A stretch of 64,000 nt of DNA from Lysobacter enzymogenes (GCF_017355525.1 NZ_CP067395.1:1054001-1118000); one strand, 5' to 3'; positions 1 to 8,693 are shown, counted from the stretch's first letter. The notes: generated by a model not told the origin, from the letters alone. Program-made: numbers and translations.

Positions 1-592
1 CGGTGGAGGCGAAATATTTTTGTTCGTTGATCGCGAACAGGTTGGACTGGACGAAATCGGCGCCGTTCTTCAGGGCGGCGGCGTTGACCGACATCAACAG
101 CTCGACCTTGTCCTTGACCGGCACCGCCAGCGCGTTCTTGCGCACCGGCGTGGCCCAGCGCACTTCGCCGACGCCTTGCACCGGCGCAAGTTCGACCTTG
201 CGCGTCTGCACGCGCGCGTTGGCCTGGGCGATGGCCAGGGCCTGTTTCGTCGCCTTGGCCACCGCATCGGGCGTCATCTGCGAAGTCGCGGCGAAACCCC
301 AGGCGCCGTCGCGCAGCACGCGCACGCCGACCCCGACCGATTCGGCGTTGACGATGTTGCGCACCTGCGCCTCGCGGGTCAGCACCGACTGGCGCAGGTA
401 GCGGCCCACGCGCACGTCGCAGTACTGCGCGCCGCCGTCGCGCGCGGCGCCCAGCGCGGTGTCGGCCAGGCGCTTGCGCAGCGCCGGGTCGGCCGGTTCC
501 AGCAGGGCTTCGGCGGCGACGCTGCGGCCGAAGGGAAGCATCAGCGCGGCCAGGCCGAGGCCGGCGGAACCGAGGAAATCGCGTCGTTGCAC
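1..592 (-). CDS. TldD-like metallopeptidase with Tat-like signal, C-terminus cut by window edge
   Basis: N-terminal 197 residues of a TldD/PmbA-family protein; the rest lies off the left edge. The proposed start is GTG at 592, preceded by a purine-rich AAGAGG about 9 nt upstream. The first residues read VQRRDFLGSAGLGLAALML, a twin-arginine motif (RRDFL) followed by a hydrophobic stretch, so export through Tat is inferred. The following region matches, in order, the N-terminal domain of the paralogue at 2034-3662 (CDVRVGRYLRQ, GAWGFAAT, NEQKYFAST). The HExxxH metal site expected further on is outside the window, so catalytic competence cannot be judged. It is the third gene of a minus-strand cluster, 88 bp after the PmbA-like gene and separated from it by a strong hairpin. 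The family call is firm; the start and the localisation are inferred. Confidence 0.85.
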   Translation of the reverse strand, partial: MQRRDFLGSAGLGLAALMLPFGRSVAAEALLEPADPALRKRLADTALGAARDGGAQYCDVRVGRYLRQSVLTREAQVRNIVNAESVGVGVRVLRDGAWGFAATSQMTPDAVAKATKQALAIAQANARVQTRKVELAPVQGVGEVRWATPVRKNALAVPVKDKVELLMSVNAAALKNGADFVQSNLFAINEQKYFAST

Positions 593-643
593 GGCGGTGC
601 GGCCTCTTGCGGGTAATGCGGTCGGGTCTTGCGTACGGCCAGG

Positions 644-672
644 CGTCCGGCGCGCGCGCGGCGCGCCGGACG
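644..672. other. Intercistronic 12-bp hairpin
   Basis: A perfect 12-bp inverted repeat (arms 644-655 and 661-672) encloses a 5-nt loop, entirely G/C apart from one A/T pair. It sits in the 88-bp gap between the PmbA-like gene and the downstream TldD-like gene. No T-run follows on the minus strand, so it is a weak candidate for an intrinsic terminator; a role in mRNA processing or differential expression is equally possible. Confidence 0.5.
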
Positions 673-680
673 CGCGCGGC

Positions 681-2015
681 TCAGACCGCGTCGGACAGCG
701 AGGTGAAGGTGAAATCGCGCAGCTTCATCGGCGGGATCATCATCGCCAGGGTCGATTCGTCGCCGGCCACGCGCACCGGCCGGCCGAGTTCCTCGATGTT
801 GTTGAGCATGATCACCGGCGATTCGTTGAAGCGGAAGTTCTTGACCGGATGCTTGATCTGCCCGTTCTCGATGTAGAACGTGCCGTCGCGGGTCAGCCCG
901 GTCAGCAGCACGGTCTGCGGATCGACCATGCGGATGTACCAGGTGCGGGTCACCAGGATGCCCTTCTGGGTGCCCTTGATGAGCTCGGCGGTGGTCTTGT
1001 CGCCGCCGGCCATGATCAGGTTGCCCGGCGCGCCGACCGCGCGCTTGCCCTGCTTCTGCGCCCAGTAGCGCGAATAGTTCAGCGCCACCACCTTGCCGTT
1101 CTCGACGATCGGCATCTTCTCGCGCGGCAGGCCTTCCAGGTCCCACGGCATCACCGGCGCGCGCGGGTCCCAGGGGTCGGCGCTGAAGTTCACGCGCGGG
1201 TCGTAGACCTGCTCGCCGAGCTTGTTGCCGCCGCCCTTCCTGGACAGGAAGCTGCGGCCTTCGTCGGCCTGGCGCGCGTCGAAGAAGTTCATCATGAACG
1301 AGATCAGCCCGGCGGCCGCGTGCGGCTCCAGGATCACCGTGTACTTGCCCGGCTCCAGCGCCTTGGCCTCGGCCGATTCGGTGGCCTTGCGCATGGCGAT
1401 GCGCACGTCGGCATCGGTCTTGAACGAGCCGGCGTCGGTCAGGTCGCGGCCGACCCAGCCCGAACCGCGGCCGTCGTCGGTGCGCACGGTGCAGGTGTAG
1501 TTGAAGTTGGTCGCGGTCTGGTAGCCGAAGTTGCCCTTGCTGTTGGCGAAGGCGACGAAGCTCTGGCCGTCTTCGAGGAAGCCGGCGGCGGTGAGCTTGG
1601 ACTCGCGGCACGGCGCGATCGAATCGGCGGCGACCTTGGCCCGGTAGGCCGGGTCGATCGCCGCGGTGGCGGCGGCGAAGGTCGGGCTGGCCTTGTAGGC
1701 CTGCTTGTCGATGATCGGCATGAACTCCGGGTTTTCCGGCGCCAGCTTGGCCAGGTCCTCGGCGCGGCGCACCACGCGTTCGAGCGCGGCGTCGTCGAAC
1801 TCGTTGATGGTGGCCACGCCCACGCGCTTGCCGAACGACACCTGCACCGACAGGCTGACGTCGCTGACCACGCCGCTGGTGGAGATGTTGTTGAGGGCGA
1901 AACGGATGTTGCCGTCGATCGAACCGGTCAGCCGCGCGCTGGTCTCCTCGGCCTTCGACAACGCAATGACCTTGTCCAGGATCGCCTTGGACTGGGCTTC
2001 GGTGAAGATGCTCAT
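681..2015 (-). CDS. TldE/PmbA-family metallopeptidase subunit
   Basis: 444-residue protein of the TldD/PmbA family, close to the usual length of PmbA (TldE). In characterised systems TldE pairs with TldD to form a protease that cleaves unfolded peptides, for example the microcin B17 leader. The start at ATG 2015 (MSIFTEAQSKAI) has a good AGGAGA ribosome site about 6 nt upstream. It shows the family N-terminal fold region (GSIDGNIRFALN) and the C-terminal barrel region (NLIMAGGDKTTAELI, MLNNIEELGRP), and it lacks the HExxxH metal motif, as expected for the TldE partner. Unlike its two TldD-like neighbours it has no signal peptide. It begins 18 bp after the upstream TldD-like stop, so the two are probably cotranscribed. 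Confidence 0.85.
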   Translation of the reverse strand: MSIFTEAQSKAILDKVIALSKAEETSARLTGSIDGNIRFALNNISTSGVVSDVSLSVQVSFGKRVGVATINEFDDAALERVVRRAEDLAKLAPENPEFMPIIDKQAYKASPTFAAATAAIDPAYRAKVAADSIAPCRESKLTAAGFLEDGQSFVAFANSKGNFGYQTATNFNYTCTVRTDDGRGSGWVGRDLTDAGSFKTDADVRIAMRKATESAEAKALEPGKYTVILEPHAAAGLISFMMNFFDARQADEGRSFLSRKGGGNKLGEQVYDPRVNFSADPWDPRAPVMPWDLEGLPREKMPIVENGKVVALNYSRYWAQKQGKRAVGAPGNLIMAGGDKTTAELIKGTQKGILVTRTWYIRMVDPQTVLLTGLTRDGTFYIENGQIKHPVKNFRFNESPVIMLNNIEELGRPVRVAGDESTLAMMIPPMKLRDFTFTSLSDAV

Positions 2016-2033
2016 AGTGTTCTCCTGCCCCGG

Positions 2034-3662
2034 TCAGCCGAGCTTGCGGGCGGTGTTGATGACGTTGACGCCGTTGAACCGCGCCGTGCTGGAACCGTGC
2101 GAGACCGCCGAGACCTGCCCCGGCTGGCCCTTGCCGTCGAAGAACGAGCCGCCGAGGCGGTAGTCCTTGTCGTCGCAGATCGCCGCGCACGAGTTCCAGA
2201 ACTCCGGCGTGCGGATCTGGTAGGCCACGTCCTCGAGCATGCCGGTGACCTTGCCGTTCTTGATCTCGTAGAACACCTGGCCGCCGAACTGGGCGTTGTA
2301 GCGCTGCTGGTCGATCGAGAACGAACCGTCGCCGACGATGTAGATGCCGTTCTCCACGTCCTTGACCAGGTCGGCGACGCTGAGCTTGGCCTTGCCGGGC
2401 GCCAGCGACACGTTGGCCATGCGCTGGAACTGCACGCTCGACCACGAGTCGGCGTAGCAGCAGCCGTCGGATTCGGTCTTGCCGAGGATGTGGGCCTGGT
2501 CGCGGATGGTCTGGTAGTCGACCAGCACGCCGTTCTTGATCAGGTCCCAGCGCTTGGTCTTGACGCCCTCGTCGTCGTAGCCGACCGCGCCGAGGCTGCC
2601 GACCTGGGTCTTGTCGGCGAACACGTTGACCTGGTCGCTGCCGTACTTGAACGCGTTCTCGCGCTTGTCCAAGGTGGCGAAGCTGGTGCCGGCGTAGTTG
2701 GCCTCGTAGCCGAGCACGCGGTCGAGCTCGAGCGGGTGGCCGATGGATTCGTGGATGGTCAGCCAAGTGTGCGAGGGGTCGAGCACCAGGTCGTACTTGC
2801 CCGGCTTGACCGAGGTCGCGGTGAGCTTCTGCTGCGCGTGCTTGGCCGCGGCGACGGCGTCCTCGCGCATGTCGTAGGAATCGCCGTAGACGGTGACGCC
2901 GCACGGCAGCACGGTTTTGCCCGAGGCGGCGCCGTCGAGGTACTCGTAGCCCATGCCGCGCGGCGAGGACAGGCCCTGGCGGGTGCGGAACTTGCCGCTG
3001 GCCTTGTCGATCGCGGTGATCGTCATCGGCGCCCAGATCCGGTGCACGTCCTGATCGATGTAGCTGCCGTCGGTGGAGGCGAAGTACTTCTGCTCGTTGA
3101 CCAGGAACAGCATCGAGTTGACGAAGCTGGCGCCGGCGCCGAGCGCGGCGGCGTTGACGCCGAGCAGCAGTTCGGCCTTGTCCTTGAGCGGCACTTCCAT
3201 CGAGTTCTTGCGGATCGGCGTCTTCCAGCTGACCTCGCCGACGCCGGGCGCCTTGGCCAGCTGGACCTTGGCGGTGATGACCTTGGCGTTGGCGCGGGCG
3301 ATCGCCGCAGCCTGCTGCGCGGCCTGGGCGGCGCCGTCGGTGCCGAGCTGGTTGGTCGCGGCGAAGCCCCAGGCGCCGTCGACCAGCACGCGGATGCCGA
3401 TGCCGGTGGACTCGGAATTCACCACGTTCTGGACCTTGTCCTCGCGGGTGATGACGAACTGGCGCAGGTAGCGGCCGATGCGCACGTCGCAGTAGCTCGC
3501 GCCGGCGGCGCGCGCGGCGGTCAGGGCCGCGTCGGCCCAGGCCTTTTTCTTGGCCACATCCAGCGGCGCCAACAGGTCTTCGGCGGCGATGACGTTGCCG
3601 AAGGGAATCATCAGGCCGGCGATGCCGAGCCCCGACATGCTGAGGAAGTTGCGTCTGTCCAC
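2034..3662 (-). CDS. TldD-like zinc metallopeptidase with Tat-like signal
   Basis: 542-residue TldD-family metallopeptidase. The metal site HESIGH is at residues 304-309, followed by PLELDRVLGYEANYAG, the signature of the active TldD subunit. The N-terminus reads VDRRNFLSMSGLGIAGLMIPFG, a twin-arginine motif plus hydrophobic core. That is odd for a family best known from the cytoplasm, and it makes this protein about 60 residues longer than E. coli TldD. I chose the GTG at 3662 because GGGCGGA lies about 8 nt upstream and the Tat motif then sits at the very N-terminus; an ATG at 3707 would add 15 residues. It heads a three-gene cluster with the PmbA-like gene and a second TldD-like gene, so the product probably acts with one of them. 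Confidence 0.88.
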   Translation of the reverse strand: MDRRNFLSMSGLGIAGLMIPFGNVIAAEDLLAPLDVAKKKAWADAALTAARAAGASYCDVRIGRYLRQFVITREDKVQNVVNSESTGIGIRVLVDGAWGFAATNQLGTDGAAQAAQQAAAIARANAKVITAKVQLAKAPGVGEVSWKTPIRKNSMEVPLKDKAELLLGVNAAALGAGASFVNSMLFLVNEQKYFASTDGSYIDQDVHRIWAPMTITAIDKASGKFRTRQGLSSPRGMGYEYLDGAASGKTVLPCGVTVYGDSYDMREDAVAAAKHAQQKLTATSVKPGKYDLVLDPSHTWLTIHESIGHPLELDRVLGYEANYAGTSFATLDKRENAFKYGSDQVNVFADKTQVGSLGAVGYDDEGVKTKRWDLIKNGVLVDYQTIRDQAHILGKTESDGCCYADSWSSVQFQRMANVSLAPGKAKLSVADLVKDVENGIYIVGDGSFSIDQQRYNAQFGGQVFYEIKNGKVTGMLEDVAYQIRTPEFWNSCAAICDDKDYRLGGSFFDGKGQPGQVSAVSHGSSTARFNGVNVINTARKLG

Positions 3663-4123
3663 GTGATCGTTCCGCCCTGAATGGCCCCGCGCAGGCACGC
3701 CGGGCAATGAGTGAATGAACCCCGCCGGAATGTGCGCAGCGTCGAACTAATGCGTCAAGTGCGCAAAGCACGTGCCCGCCGCCGACTGCGCCGCGTTTTC
3801 CCGGGATTTCGCCGAACGTGCAGGCGATTTCGCGCGTTCTGGCTTGCGCGCATGACTAATGACCTAGACGCGGATCGCGCGGGCAGATTCGGCAAACTTC
3901 GCCGCGTCGCGGGGGATCGGCGCTATGCCGTCGCCGGCCGGAGCGCGTCGGAACCGACGCCGCTGCCGCGACGCGATCCCGGCAGCGCGCGCTTGCGGGA
4001 GGGACTTCAGTCGCGTCCCTCGATGACCCGACGCGACGGTCCTCCCAGCGGTTCTGCGAAACCCGCCGCAGCCCGCCCGGCCGCGCTATGGGCGCCACCG
4101 GGCCCACGCGTTAAGCTTGCGCC
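3663..4123. other. Divergent intergenic region, no gene seen
   Basis: 461 bp separate the minus-strand TldD cluster from the plus-strand kynurenine operon and must contain both promoters. I see no convincing coding frame, tandem repeat or clear -35/-10 pair. The open frames here are Arg/Pro-rich and have no ribosome site, so I regard them as non-coding. Confidence 0.5.
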
Positions 4124-5551
4124 ATGCACAAGTACCGGCACTGGATCGACGGGGCGCCGCGCGATGCGGCCGACGGCCGTTGGCTGGACGTGTTCGACCC
4201 CGCCAATGCGCAAGCGTATGCGCAGGTCGCCGCCGGCGGCGCGGCCGAAGTCGAAGCCGCGGTGGCCGCGGCGCAGGCCGCGTTCCCGGCCTGGTCGGCG
4301 CTGGCCCACAGCGAACGCGCGCAGTGGTTAGAGCGCCTGGCCGCGGCGCTGGAGGCGCGCAACGAAGATTTCGCCCGCGCCGAATCGCGCGACGGCGGCA
4401 AGCCGATCAAGCTGGCGCGCGAGGCCGAGATTCCGCGCGCGGTGTCGAACCTGCGCTTCTACGCCCAGGCCGCGACCCAGTTCGCCAGCGAATCCCACCA
4501 CGGCCAGGCCGGGCTCAACTACACCCTGCGCCAGCCGCTGGGGCCGGTCGCGGCGATCTCGCCGTGGAACCTGCCGCTGTATCTGTTCACCTGGAAGATC
4601 GCGCCGGCGCTGGCGGCGGGCAATACCGTGGTGGCGAAGCCGTCGGAGGTGACTCCGGCTACGGCGAGCCTGCTGGGCGAGCTCTGCGCGCAGATCGGGT
4701 TCCCGCCCGGCGTGCTCAATATCGTCCATGGGCTGGGACCGGACGTCGGCGCGCCGCTGGTCGCGCACCCGTCGATCCGCGCGGTGTCGTTCACCGGCAG
4801 CACCGCGGTCGGCCGGCAGATCGCCGCGACCTGCGCGCCGCTGCTGCGCAAGGTCTCGCTGGAACTCGGCGGCAAGAACCCGACCCTGATCTTCGCCGAC
4901 AGCGACTGGCGCGCGAACCTCGACATGCTGGTGCGCTCGGCGTTCCAGAACTCCGGCCAGATCTGCCTGTGCGGCTCGCGCATCCTGATCGAGCGCTCGA
5001 TCTACGCCGAGGTGCGCGACGCGCTGGTCGAACGCGCCAATGCCTTGCGCGTCGGCGATCCCGGCGAGGAAACCACCGCGCTAGGCCCGCTGGTGTCGCA
5101 GGCGCACTTCGACAAAGTCACCGCCGCGCTGGAACGCGCCCGCGCCGAAGGCGGCCGGGTGCTGTGCGGCGGCGCCGCGCTGCAGCGGCCGGGCTGGTAC
5201 GTGGCGCCGACCCTGATCGAAGGCCTGGGCCCGGATTGCGCGAGCAACCGCGAGGAAATCTTCGGCCCGGTCGCGACCCTGCAACCCTTCGACGACGACA
5301 CCCACGCGCTGGCCCTGGCCAACGCCAGCGACTACGGCCTCAGCGCCAGCCTGTGGACGCGCGACCTCGCCCGCGCCCATCGCCTGGCCGCGCGCCTGGA
5401 CGTCGGCATGGTCTGGATCAACACCTGGCTGCAACGCGACCTGCGCACGCCGTTCGGCGGCGCCGGCGCGTCCGGCCTCGGCCGCGAAGGCGGCGTCGAG
5501 GCCCTGCGTTTCTTCACCGAGGCCAAGAACGTCGGCCTCCATCTCGGATGA
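4124..5551 (+). CDS. nbaE: 2-aminomuconate semialdehyde dehydrogenase (aldehyde dehydrogenase family)
   Basis: 475-residue NAD(P)+-dependent aldehyde dehydrogenase of normal family length. Visible motifs are PWN at 148-150 (oxyanion Asn149), the nucleotide loop FTGSTAVG at 223-230, the general base Glu247 in LELGGKNP and the nucleophile Cys281 in GQICLCGS. The genomic setting, with 3-hydroxyanthranilate dioxygenase, ACMS decarboxylase and a RidA-type deaminase, makes 2-aminomuconate 6-semialdehyde the most likely substrate, giving 2-aminomuconate. 2-hydroxymuconic semialdehyde dehydrogenases are close relatives and cannot be excluded by sequence alone. It is the first gene of the operon; the ribosome site before ATG 4124 is weak (AAGCTTG). 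Confidence 0.9.
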   Translation: MHKYRHWIDGAPRDAADGRWLDVFDPANAQAYAQVAAGGAAEVEAAVAAAQAAFPAWSALAHSERAQWLERLAAALEARNEDFARAESRDGGKPIKLAREAEIPRAVSNLRFYAQAATQFASESHHGQAGLNYTLRQPLGPVAAISPWNLPLYLFTWKIAPALAAGNTVVAKPSEVTPATASLLGELCAQIGFPPGVLNIVHGLGPDVGAPLVAHPSIRAVSFTGSTAVGRQIAATCAPLLRKVSLELGGKNPTLIFADSDWRANLDMLVRSAFQNSGQICLCGSRILIERSIYAEVRDALVERANALRVGDPGEETTALGPLVSQAHFDKVTAALERARAEGGRVLCGGAALQRPGWYVAPTLIEGLGPDCASNREEIFGPVATLQPFDDDTHALALANASDYGLSASLWTRDLARAHRLAARLDVGMVWINTWLQRDLRTPFGGAGASGLGREGGVEALRFFTEAKNVGLHLG

Positions 5552-5612
5552 CCTGCATGATTTCGCTTTCCCCCTCGCCCGCCCTCCCGCTTCCGCACGC
5601 GCAGGTCCGCGC

Positions 5613-6278
5613 ATGAGCCCGCTGGACGATCTGCTCGAACGCAATCGCGAGTGGTCCGAACGCATCAACGCCGAGGACCCGGAGTTCTTCGCCCGCCTGT
5701 CCAAGCAGCAGGCGCCCGAATACCTGTGGATCGGCTGTTCCGACTCGCGCGTGCCGGCCAACCAGATCATCGACATGGCCCCGGGCGAGGTGTTCGTCCA
5801 CCGCAACATCGCCAACGTGGTCGTGCACACCGACCTCAACTGCCTGTCGGTGATCCAGTACGCGGTCGACGTGCTCAAGGTCAAGCACATCCTGGTGGTC
5901 GGCCACTACGGCTGCGGCGGCGTGCACGCGGCGCTGCACGGCACCCGCGTCGGCCTCGCCGACAACTGGCTGCGCCACGTCAGCGACGTGGCCGACAAAC
6001 ATTCCGAATGCATGCACCACGCCCACGAAAGCGAACGCCACGACCGCCTGTGCGAGCTCAACGCGATCGAGCAGGTGCAGAACGTGTGCATGACCACGAT
6101 CGTGCGCGACGCCTGGACCCGCGGCCAGCCGCTCAGCGTGCACGGCTGGGTCTACAGCCTGCGCAACGGCCGCGTCCACGACACCGGCATGAACGTGCAC
6201 TCGTTCCAGTCGCTGCAACCGGCCTACGAGCGCGCCCTGGCGCGCGTGCACGCCACCCACGGCGGTTCGCCGCGATGA
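5613..6278 (+). CDS. can: beta-class carbonic anhydrase
   Basis: 221-residue beta-carbonic anhydrase, which interconverts CO2 and bicarbonate. The zinc ligands Cys42, His98 and Cys101 and the catalytic pair Asp44/Arg46 are all present (CSDSR, HYGCGG), at the same positions as in E. coli Can. It is cytosolic, with no signal peptide. The gene lies inside the kynurenine operon, 61 bp after the aldehyde dehydrogenase, and its TGA overlaps the ATG of the RidA-type gene by 4 bp (ATGA), so translation is probably coupled. A role in handling CO2 from the ACMS decarboxylase encoded downstream is an inference from context only. Confidence 0.93.
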   Translation: MSPLDDLLERNREWSERINAEDPEFFARLSKQQAPEYLWIGCSDSRVPANQIIDMAPGEVFVHRNIANVVVHTDLNCLSVIQYAVDVLKVKHILVVGHYGCGGVHAALHGTRVGLADNWLRHVSDVADKHSECMHHAHESERHDRLCELNAIEQVQNVCMTTIVRDAWTRGQPLSVHGWVYSLRNGRVHDTGMNVHSFQSLQPAYERALARVHATHGGSPR

Positions 6279-6712
6279 GCGACGCGGTGCGCACCGGCAA
6301 CGCGCCCAAGCCCGTGGGCCTGTATCCGCATGCGCGCCGGGTCGGCGAGCTGCTGTTCCTGTCCGGGGTCGGCCCGCGCGATGCGGCCAGCAACGCGGTG
6401 CCCGGCAACGTCCACGACGCGCAGGGCCGGCTGATCGCCTACGACATCGAGCTGCAGACGCGCTCGGTGTTCGCCAACGTGCGCGCGGTGCTGGAGGCCA
6501 GCGGCGCGGGCTGGGACGACCTGGTCGACGTGACCGTCTACCTGACCGACATGGCCCGCGATTTCGCCGCCTACAACGCGCTGTGGGCCGAGTACTTCCC
6601 CGACATCGAGCGCGCGCCGTGCCGGACCACGCTCGGCATCACCGCGCTGCCGACGCCGATCGCGATCGAACTCAAGTGCGTCGCGCGGCTGCGCGGCGCG
6701 ACCACGGAGTAA
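6275..6712 (+). CDS. nbaF: RidA/YjgF-family deaminase, probable 2-aminomuconate deaminase
   Basis: 145-residue protein of the RidA/YjgF/UK114 family. It has the family features [32 protein letters not shown], the conserved arginine near CRTTLGIT, and the C-terminal IAIELKCVA strand. These trimeric proteins hydrolyse enamines and imines. In the 3-hydroxyanthranilate pathway the matching enzyme converts 2-aminomuconate to 4-oxalocrotonate, releasing ammonia, and the position between the semialdehyde dehydrogenase and the dioxygenase genes supports that role. It starts within the stop of the carbonic anhydrase gene and ends 4 bp before the dioxygenase ATG. A generic RidA housekeeping role is the alternative. 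Confidence 0.88.
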   Translation: MSDAVRTGNAPKPVGLYPHARRVGELLFLSGVGPRDAASNAVPGNVHDAQGRLIAYDIELQTRSVFANVRAVLEASGAGWDDLVDVTVYLTDMARDFAAYNALWAEYFPDIERAPCRTTLGITALPTPIAIELKCVARLRGATTE

Positions 6713-6716
6713 GGCC

Positions 6717-7247
6717 ATGCTGCCCGGACCGCTGAACCTGCAAGCCTGGATCGAGGAACACCGCCACCTGCTGAAGCCGCCGGTCGGCAACAAGACCATC
6801 TACGTCGGCGATTTCATCGTCATGGTGGTCGGCGGCCCGAACCAGCGCACCGACTACCACTGGGACGAAGGCCCGGAGTGGTTCTACCAGCTCGAAGGCG
6901 AGATGGTGCTGCGCATCCAGGAGGACGGCGCCGTGCGCGACATCCCGATCCGCGCCGGCGAGATCTTCCTGCTGCCGGCGCGCGTGCCGCATTCGCCGCA
7001 GCGCATGCCCGACTCGGTCGGGCTGGTGATCGAGCGCAAGCGCCTGGAGCACGAAGACGACGGCCTGATGTGGTTCTGCGAACGCTGCAACCACAAGCTG
7101 TACGAGGAATTCTTCAAGCTGCGCAACATCGAGACCGACTTCCCGCCGGTGTTCGAACGCTTCTATTCCTCGCGCGAGCACCGCAGCTGCGGGCAGTGCG
7201 GCCATTTGAACCCGGCGCCGGCGCGCTACGCGATGCCCGACACCTGA
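6717..7247 (+). CDS. nbaC: 3-hydroxyanthranilate 3,4-dioxygenase
   Basis: 176-residue cupin dioxygenase that opens the ring of 3-hydroxyanthranilate to 2-amino-3-carboxymuconate semialdehyde (ACMS). The catalytic iron ligands His48, Glu54 and His92 are in place, with Arg44 and Arg96 as substrate-binding candidates. The C-terminus has the second, rubredoxin-like iron site of bacterial enzymes, with Cys121/Cys124 and Cys158/Cys161 in two CxxC pairs. Length and motif spacing closely match the Cupriavidus (Ralstonia) enzyme. The ATG at 6717 directly follows the upstream stop, and the ACMS decarboxylase begins 7 bp downstream, so substrate and product enzymes are adjacent. Confidence 0.96.
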   Translation: MLPGPLNLQAWIEEHRHLLKPPVGNKTIYVGDFIVMVVGGPNQRTDYHWDEGPEWFYQLEGEMVLRIQEDGAVRDIPIRAGEIFLLPARVPHSPQRMPDSVGLVIERKRLEHEDDGLMWFCERCNHKLYEEFFKLRNIETDFPPVFERFYSSREHRSCGQCGHLNPAPARYAMPDT

Positions 7248-7254
7248 GGCGGCG

Positions 7255-8265
7255 ATGCTCAAGATCGACACCCACGCCCATTACCTGCCGCGCAATTGGC
7301 CCGACCTTGCGCGCAAGTACGGCGACGACCGCTTTCCGGTGATCCACCACACCGACGACGGGCGCCACCGCATCTACAAGGACGGCAAGTTCTTCCGCGA
7401 GATCTGGTCGAAGACCTGGGACCCGCAGGAGCGCATCGACGACTACGCGCGCTTCGGCGTGCAGGTGCAGGTCATCAGCACCGTGCCGGTGATGTTCAGC
7501 TACTGGGCCAAGGCCAATCAGGCGCTGGAGCTGCACCAGGCTCTCAACGACCACATGGCCCAGGCCTGCCGCGATTACCCGCGCCATTACGCCGGCATCG
7601 GCACCGTGCCGCTGCAGTCGCCGCGGCTGGCGGTGCAGGAGCTGGAACGCTGCATGGACCAGCTCGGCCTGCAGGGCGTGCAGATCGGCAGCCACATCGG
7701 CGACTGGAACCTCGACGCGCCGGAGCTGTTCGAGTTCTTCCAGGCCGCCAGCGAACTCGGCGCGGCGATCCTGGTGCATCCCTGGGACATGATGGGGACG
7801 CCGAGCATGCCCAAGTACTGGCTGCCGTGGCTGGTCGGCATGCCGGCCGAGCAATCGCGCGCGGCCTGCTGCCTGGTGTTCGGCGGCGTGCTGGAGCGGC
7901 TGCCGAAGCTGAAGATCTGCATGGCCCACGGCGGCGGCAGCTTCCCCTACACCATCGGCCGGATCGAACACGGCTTCAACATGCGGCCGGATCTGGTCGC
8001 CACCGACAACCCGCGCAATCCGCGCGATTACCTGTCGCAGTTGTACTTCGACTCGTGGGTGGCCGATCCGCGCGCGCTGCGTTACCTGCTCGACACCTGC
8101 GGCGTGTCGCGGGTGATGCTGGGCACCGACTATCCGTTCCCGCTCGGCGAGCAGACGCCCGGCGCCGGCATCGCCTCGCTGGAACTGCCCGAAGCCGAGC
8201 AGGCGCGGCTGTACCACGGCACCGCGCTGGAATGGCTGGGCCTGCCGTTGTCGCGGTTCGCATGA
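7255..8265 (+). CDS. nbaD: 2-amino-3-carboxymuconate-6-semialdehyde decarboxylase (ACMSD)
   Basis: 336-residue amidohydrolase-fold decarboxylase. Metal ligands visible are His7 and His9 (DTHAHY), His175 (LVHPWDM) and Asp292 (GTDYPF), with the catalytic His225 in MAHGGG. It removes CO2 from ACMS to give 2-aminomuconate 6-semialdehyde. This steers the pathway towards 2-oxo acids and away from spontaneous closure to quinolinate, so the operon appears catabolic and not NAD-making. Length matches bacterial ACMSD. Its stop overlaps the ATG of the next gene by 4 bp. Confidence 0.95.
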   Translation: MLKIDTHAHYLPRNWPDLARKYGDDRFPVIHHTDDGRHRIYKDGKFFREIWSKTWDPQERIDDYARFGVQVQVISTVPVMFSYWAKANQALELHQALNDHMAQACRDYPRHYAGIGTVPLQSPRLAVQELERCMDQLGLQGVQIGSHIGDWNLDAPELFEFFQAASELGAAILVHPWDMMGTPSMPKYWLPWLVGMPAEQSRAACCLVFGGVLERLPKLKICMAHGGGSFPYTIGRIEHGFNMRPDLVATDNPRNPRDYLSQLYFDSWVADPRALRYLLDTCGVSRVMLGTDYPFPLGEQTPGAGIASLELPEAEQARLYHGTALEWLGLPLSRFA

Positions 8266-8693
8266 ATCCGGCTGCGCAGGACGCTCCGCCGCCGCAGCCG
8301 CAACTGTCGCTCGCGACCCTGCGCGAGGAACTGGGCGATTGGGCCGAGCGCGTCGCCGAGCGCGGCGACAAGGCTATCGACGCCTATTTGGACCAACGCG
8401 ACCGCGCGCCGTTCGACGGCCAATGGACCCGCGCCGACGCCGCGCTGCAAAACCACAAGCGCGGCCTGGAGCCCGGATTCGTGCAGCGCGTCCAAGCCGA
8501 ATCCGCGCAACTGCGCCAGGCGGTGTTCGTCGCGGCGATGCAGGCCGGCGGCCACGCCGAACTGGCCGCCTACCTGTCCGACGACGCCGCGCTGATCTAC
8601 GAAAGCCGGATCCTGCAACTGCATTCGGACTGGATCGAAGCGCTGCACCGCAGCTACCGGTCCGCCCTTCCCTCGCCGCAGCCGCCGCCCTGA
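8262..8693 (+). CDS. Unknown protein coupled to the ACMSD gene
   Basis: 143-residue protein I cannot assign to a family. It opens with MNPAAQDAPPPQPQLSL and continues as a charged, mostly helical sequence (LREELGDWAERVAERGDKAIDAYLDQRD, written here as its gist only for residues 21-48). There is no signal peptide, transmembrane segment, metal motif or Cys cluster. The ATGA overlap with the ACMSD stop at 8262-8265 makes it almost certainly a translated member of the operon. A small accessory role in kynurenine catabolism is inferred from position alone. Confidence 0.72.
   Translation: MNPAAQDAPPPQPQLSLATLREELGDWAERVAERGDKAIDAYLDQRDRAPFDGQWTRADAALQNHKRGLEPGFVQRVQAESAQLRQAVFVAAMQAGGHAELAAYLSDDAALIYESRILQLHSDWIEALHRSYRSALPSPQPPP

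Noticed and set aside
459..3680. Long plus-strand frame across the TldD/PmbA genes
   Set aside because: The minus strand shows clear TldD/TldE sequence with ribosome sites; the plus frame is a composition shadow.
3711..4331. 206-codon frame upstream of the aldehyde dehydrogenase
   Set aside because: Arg/Pro-rich, no ribosome site, runs into the dehydrogenase gene out of frame.
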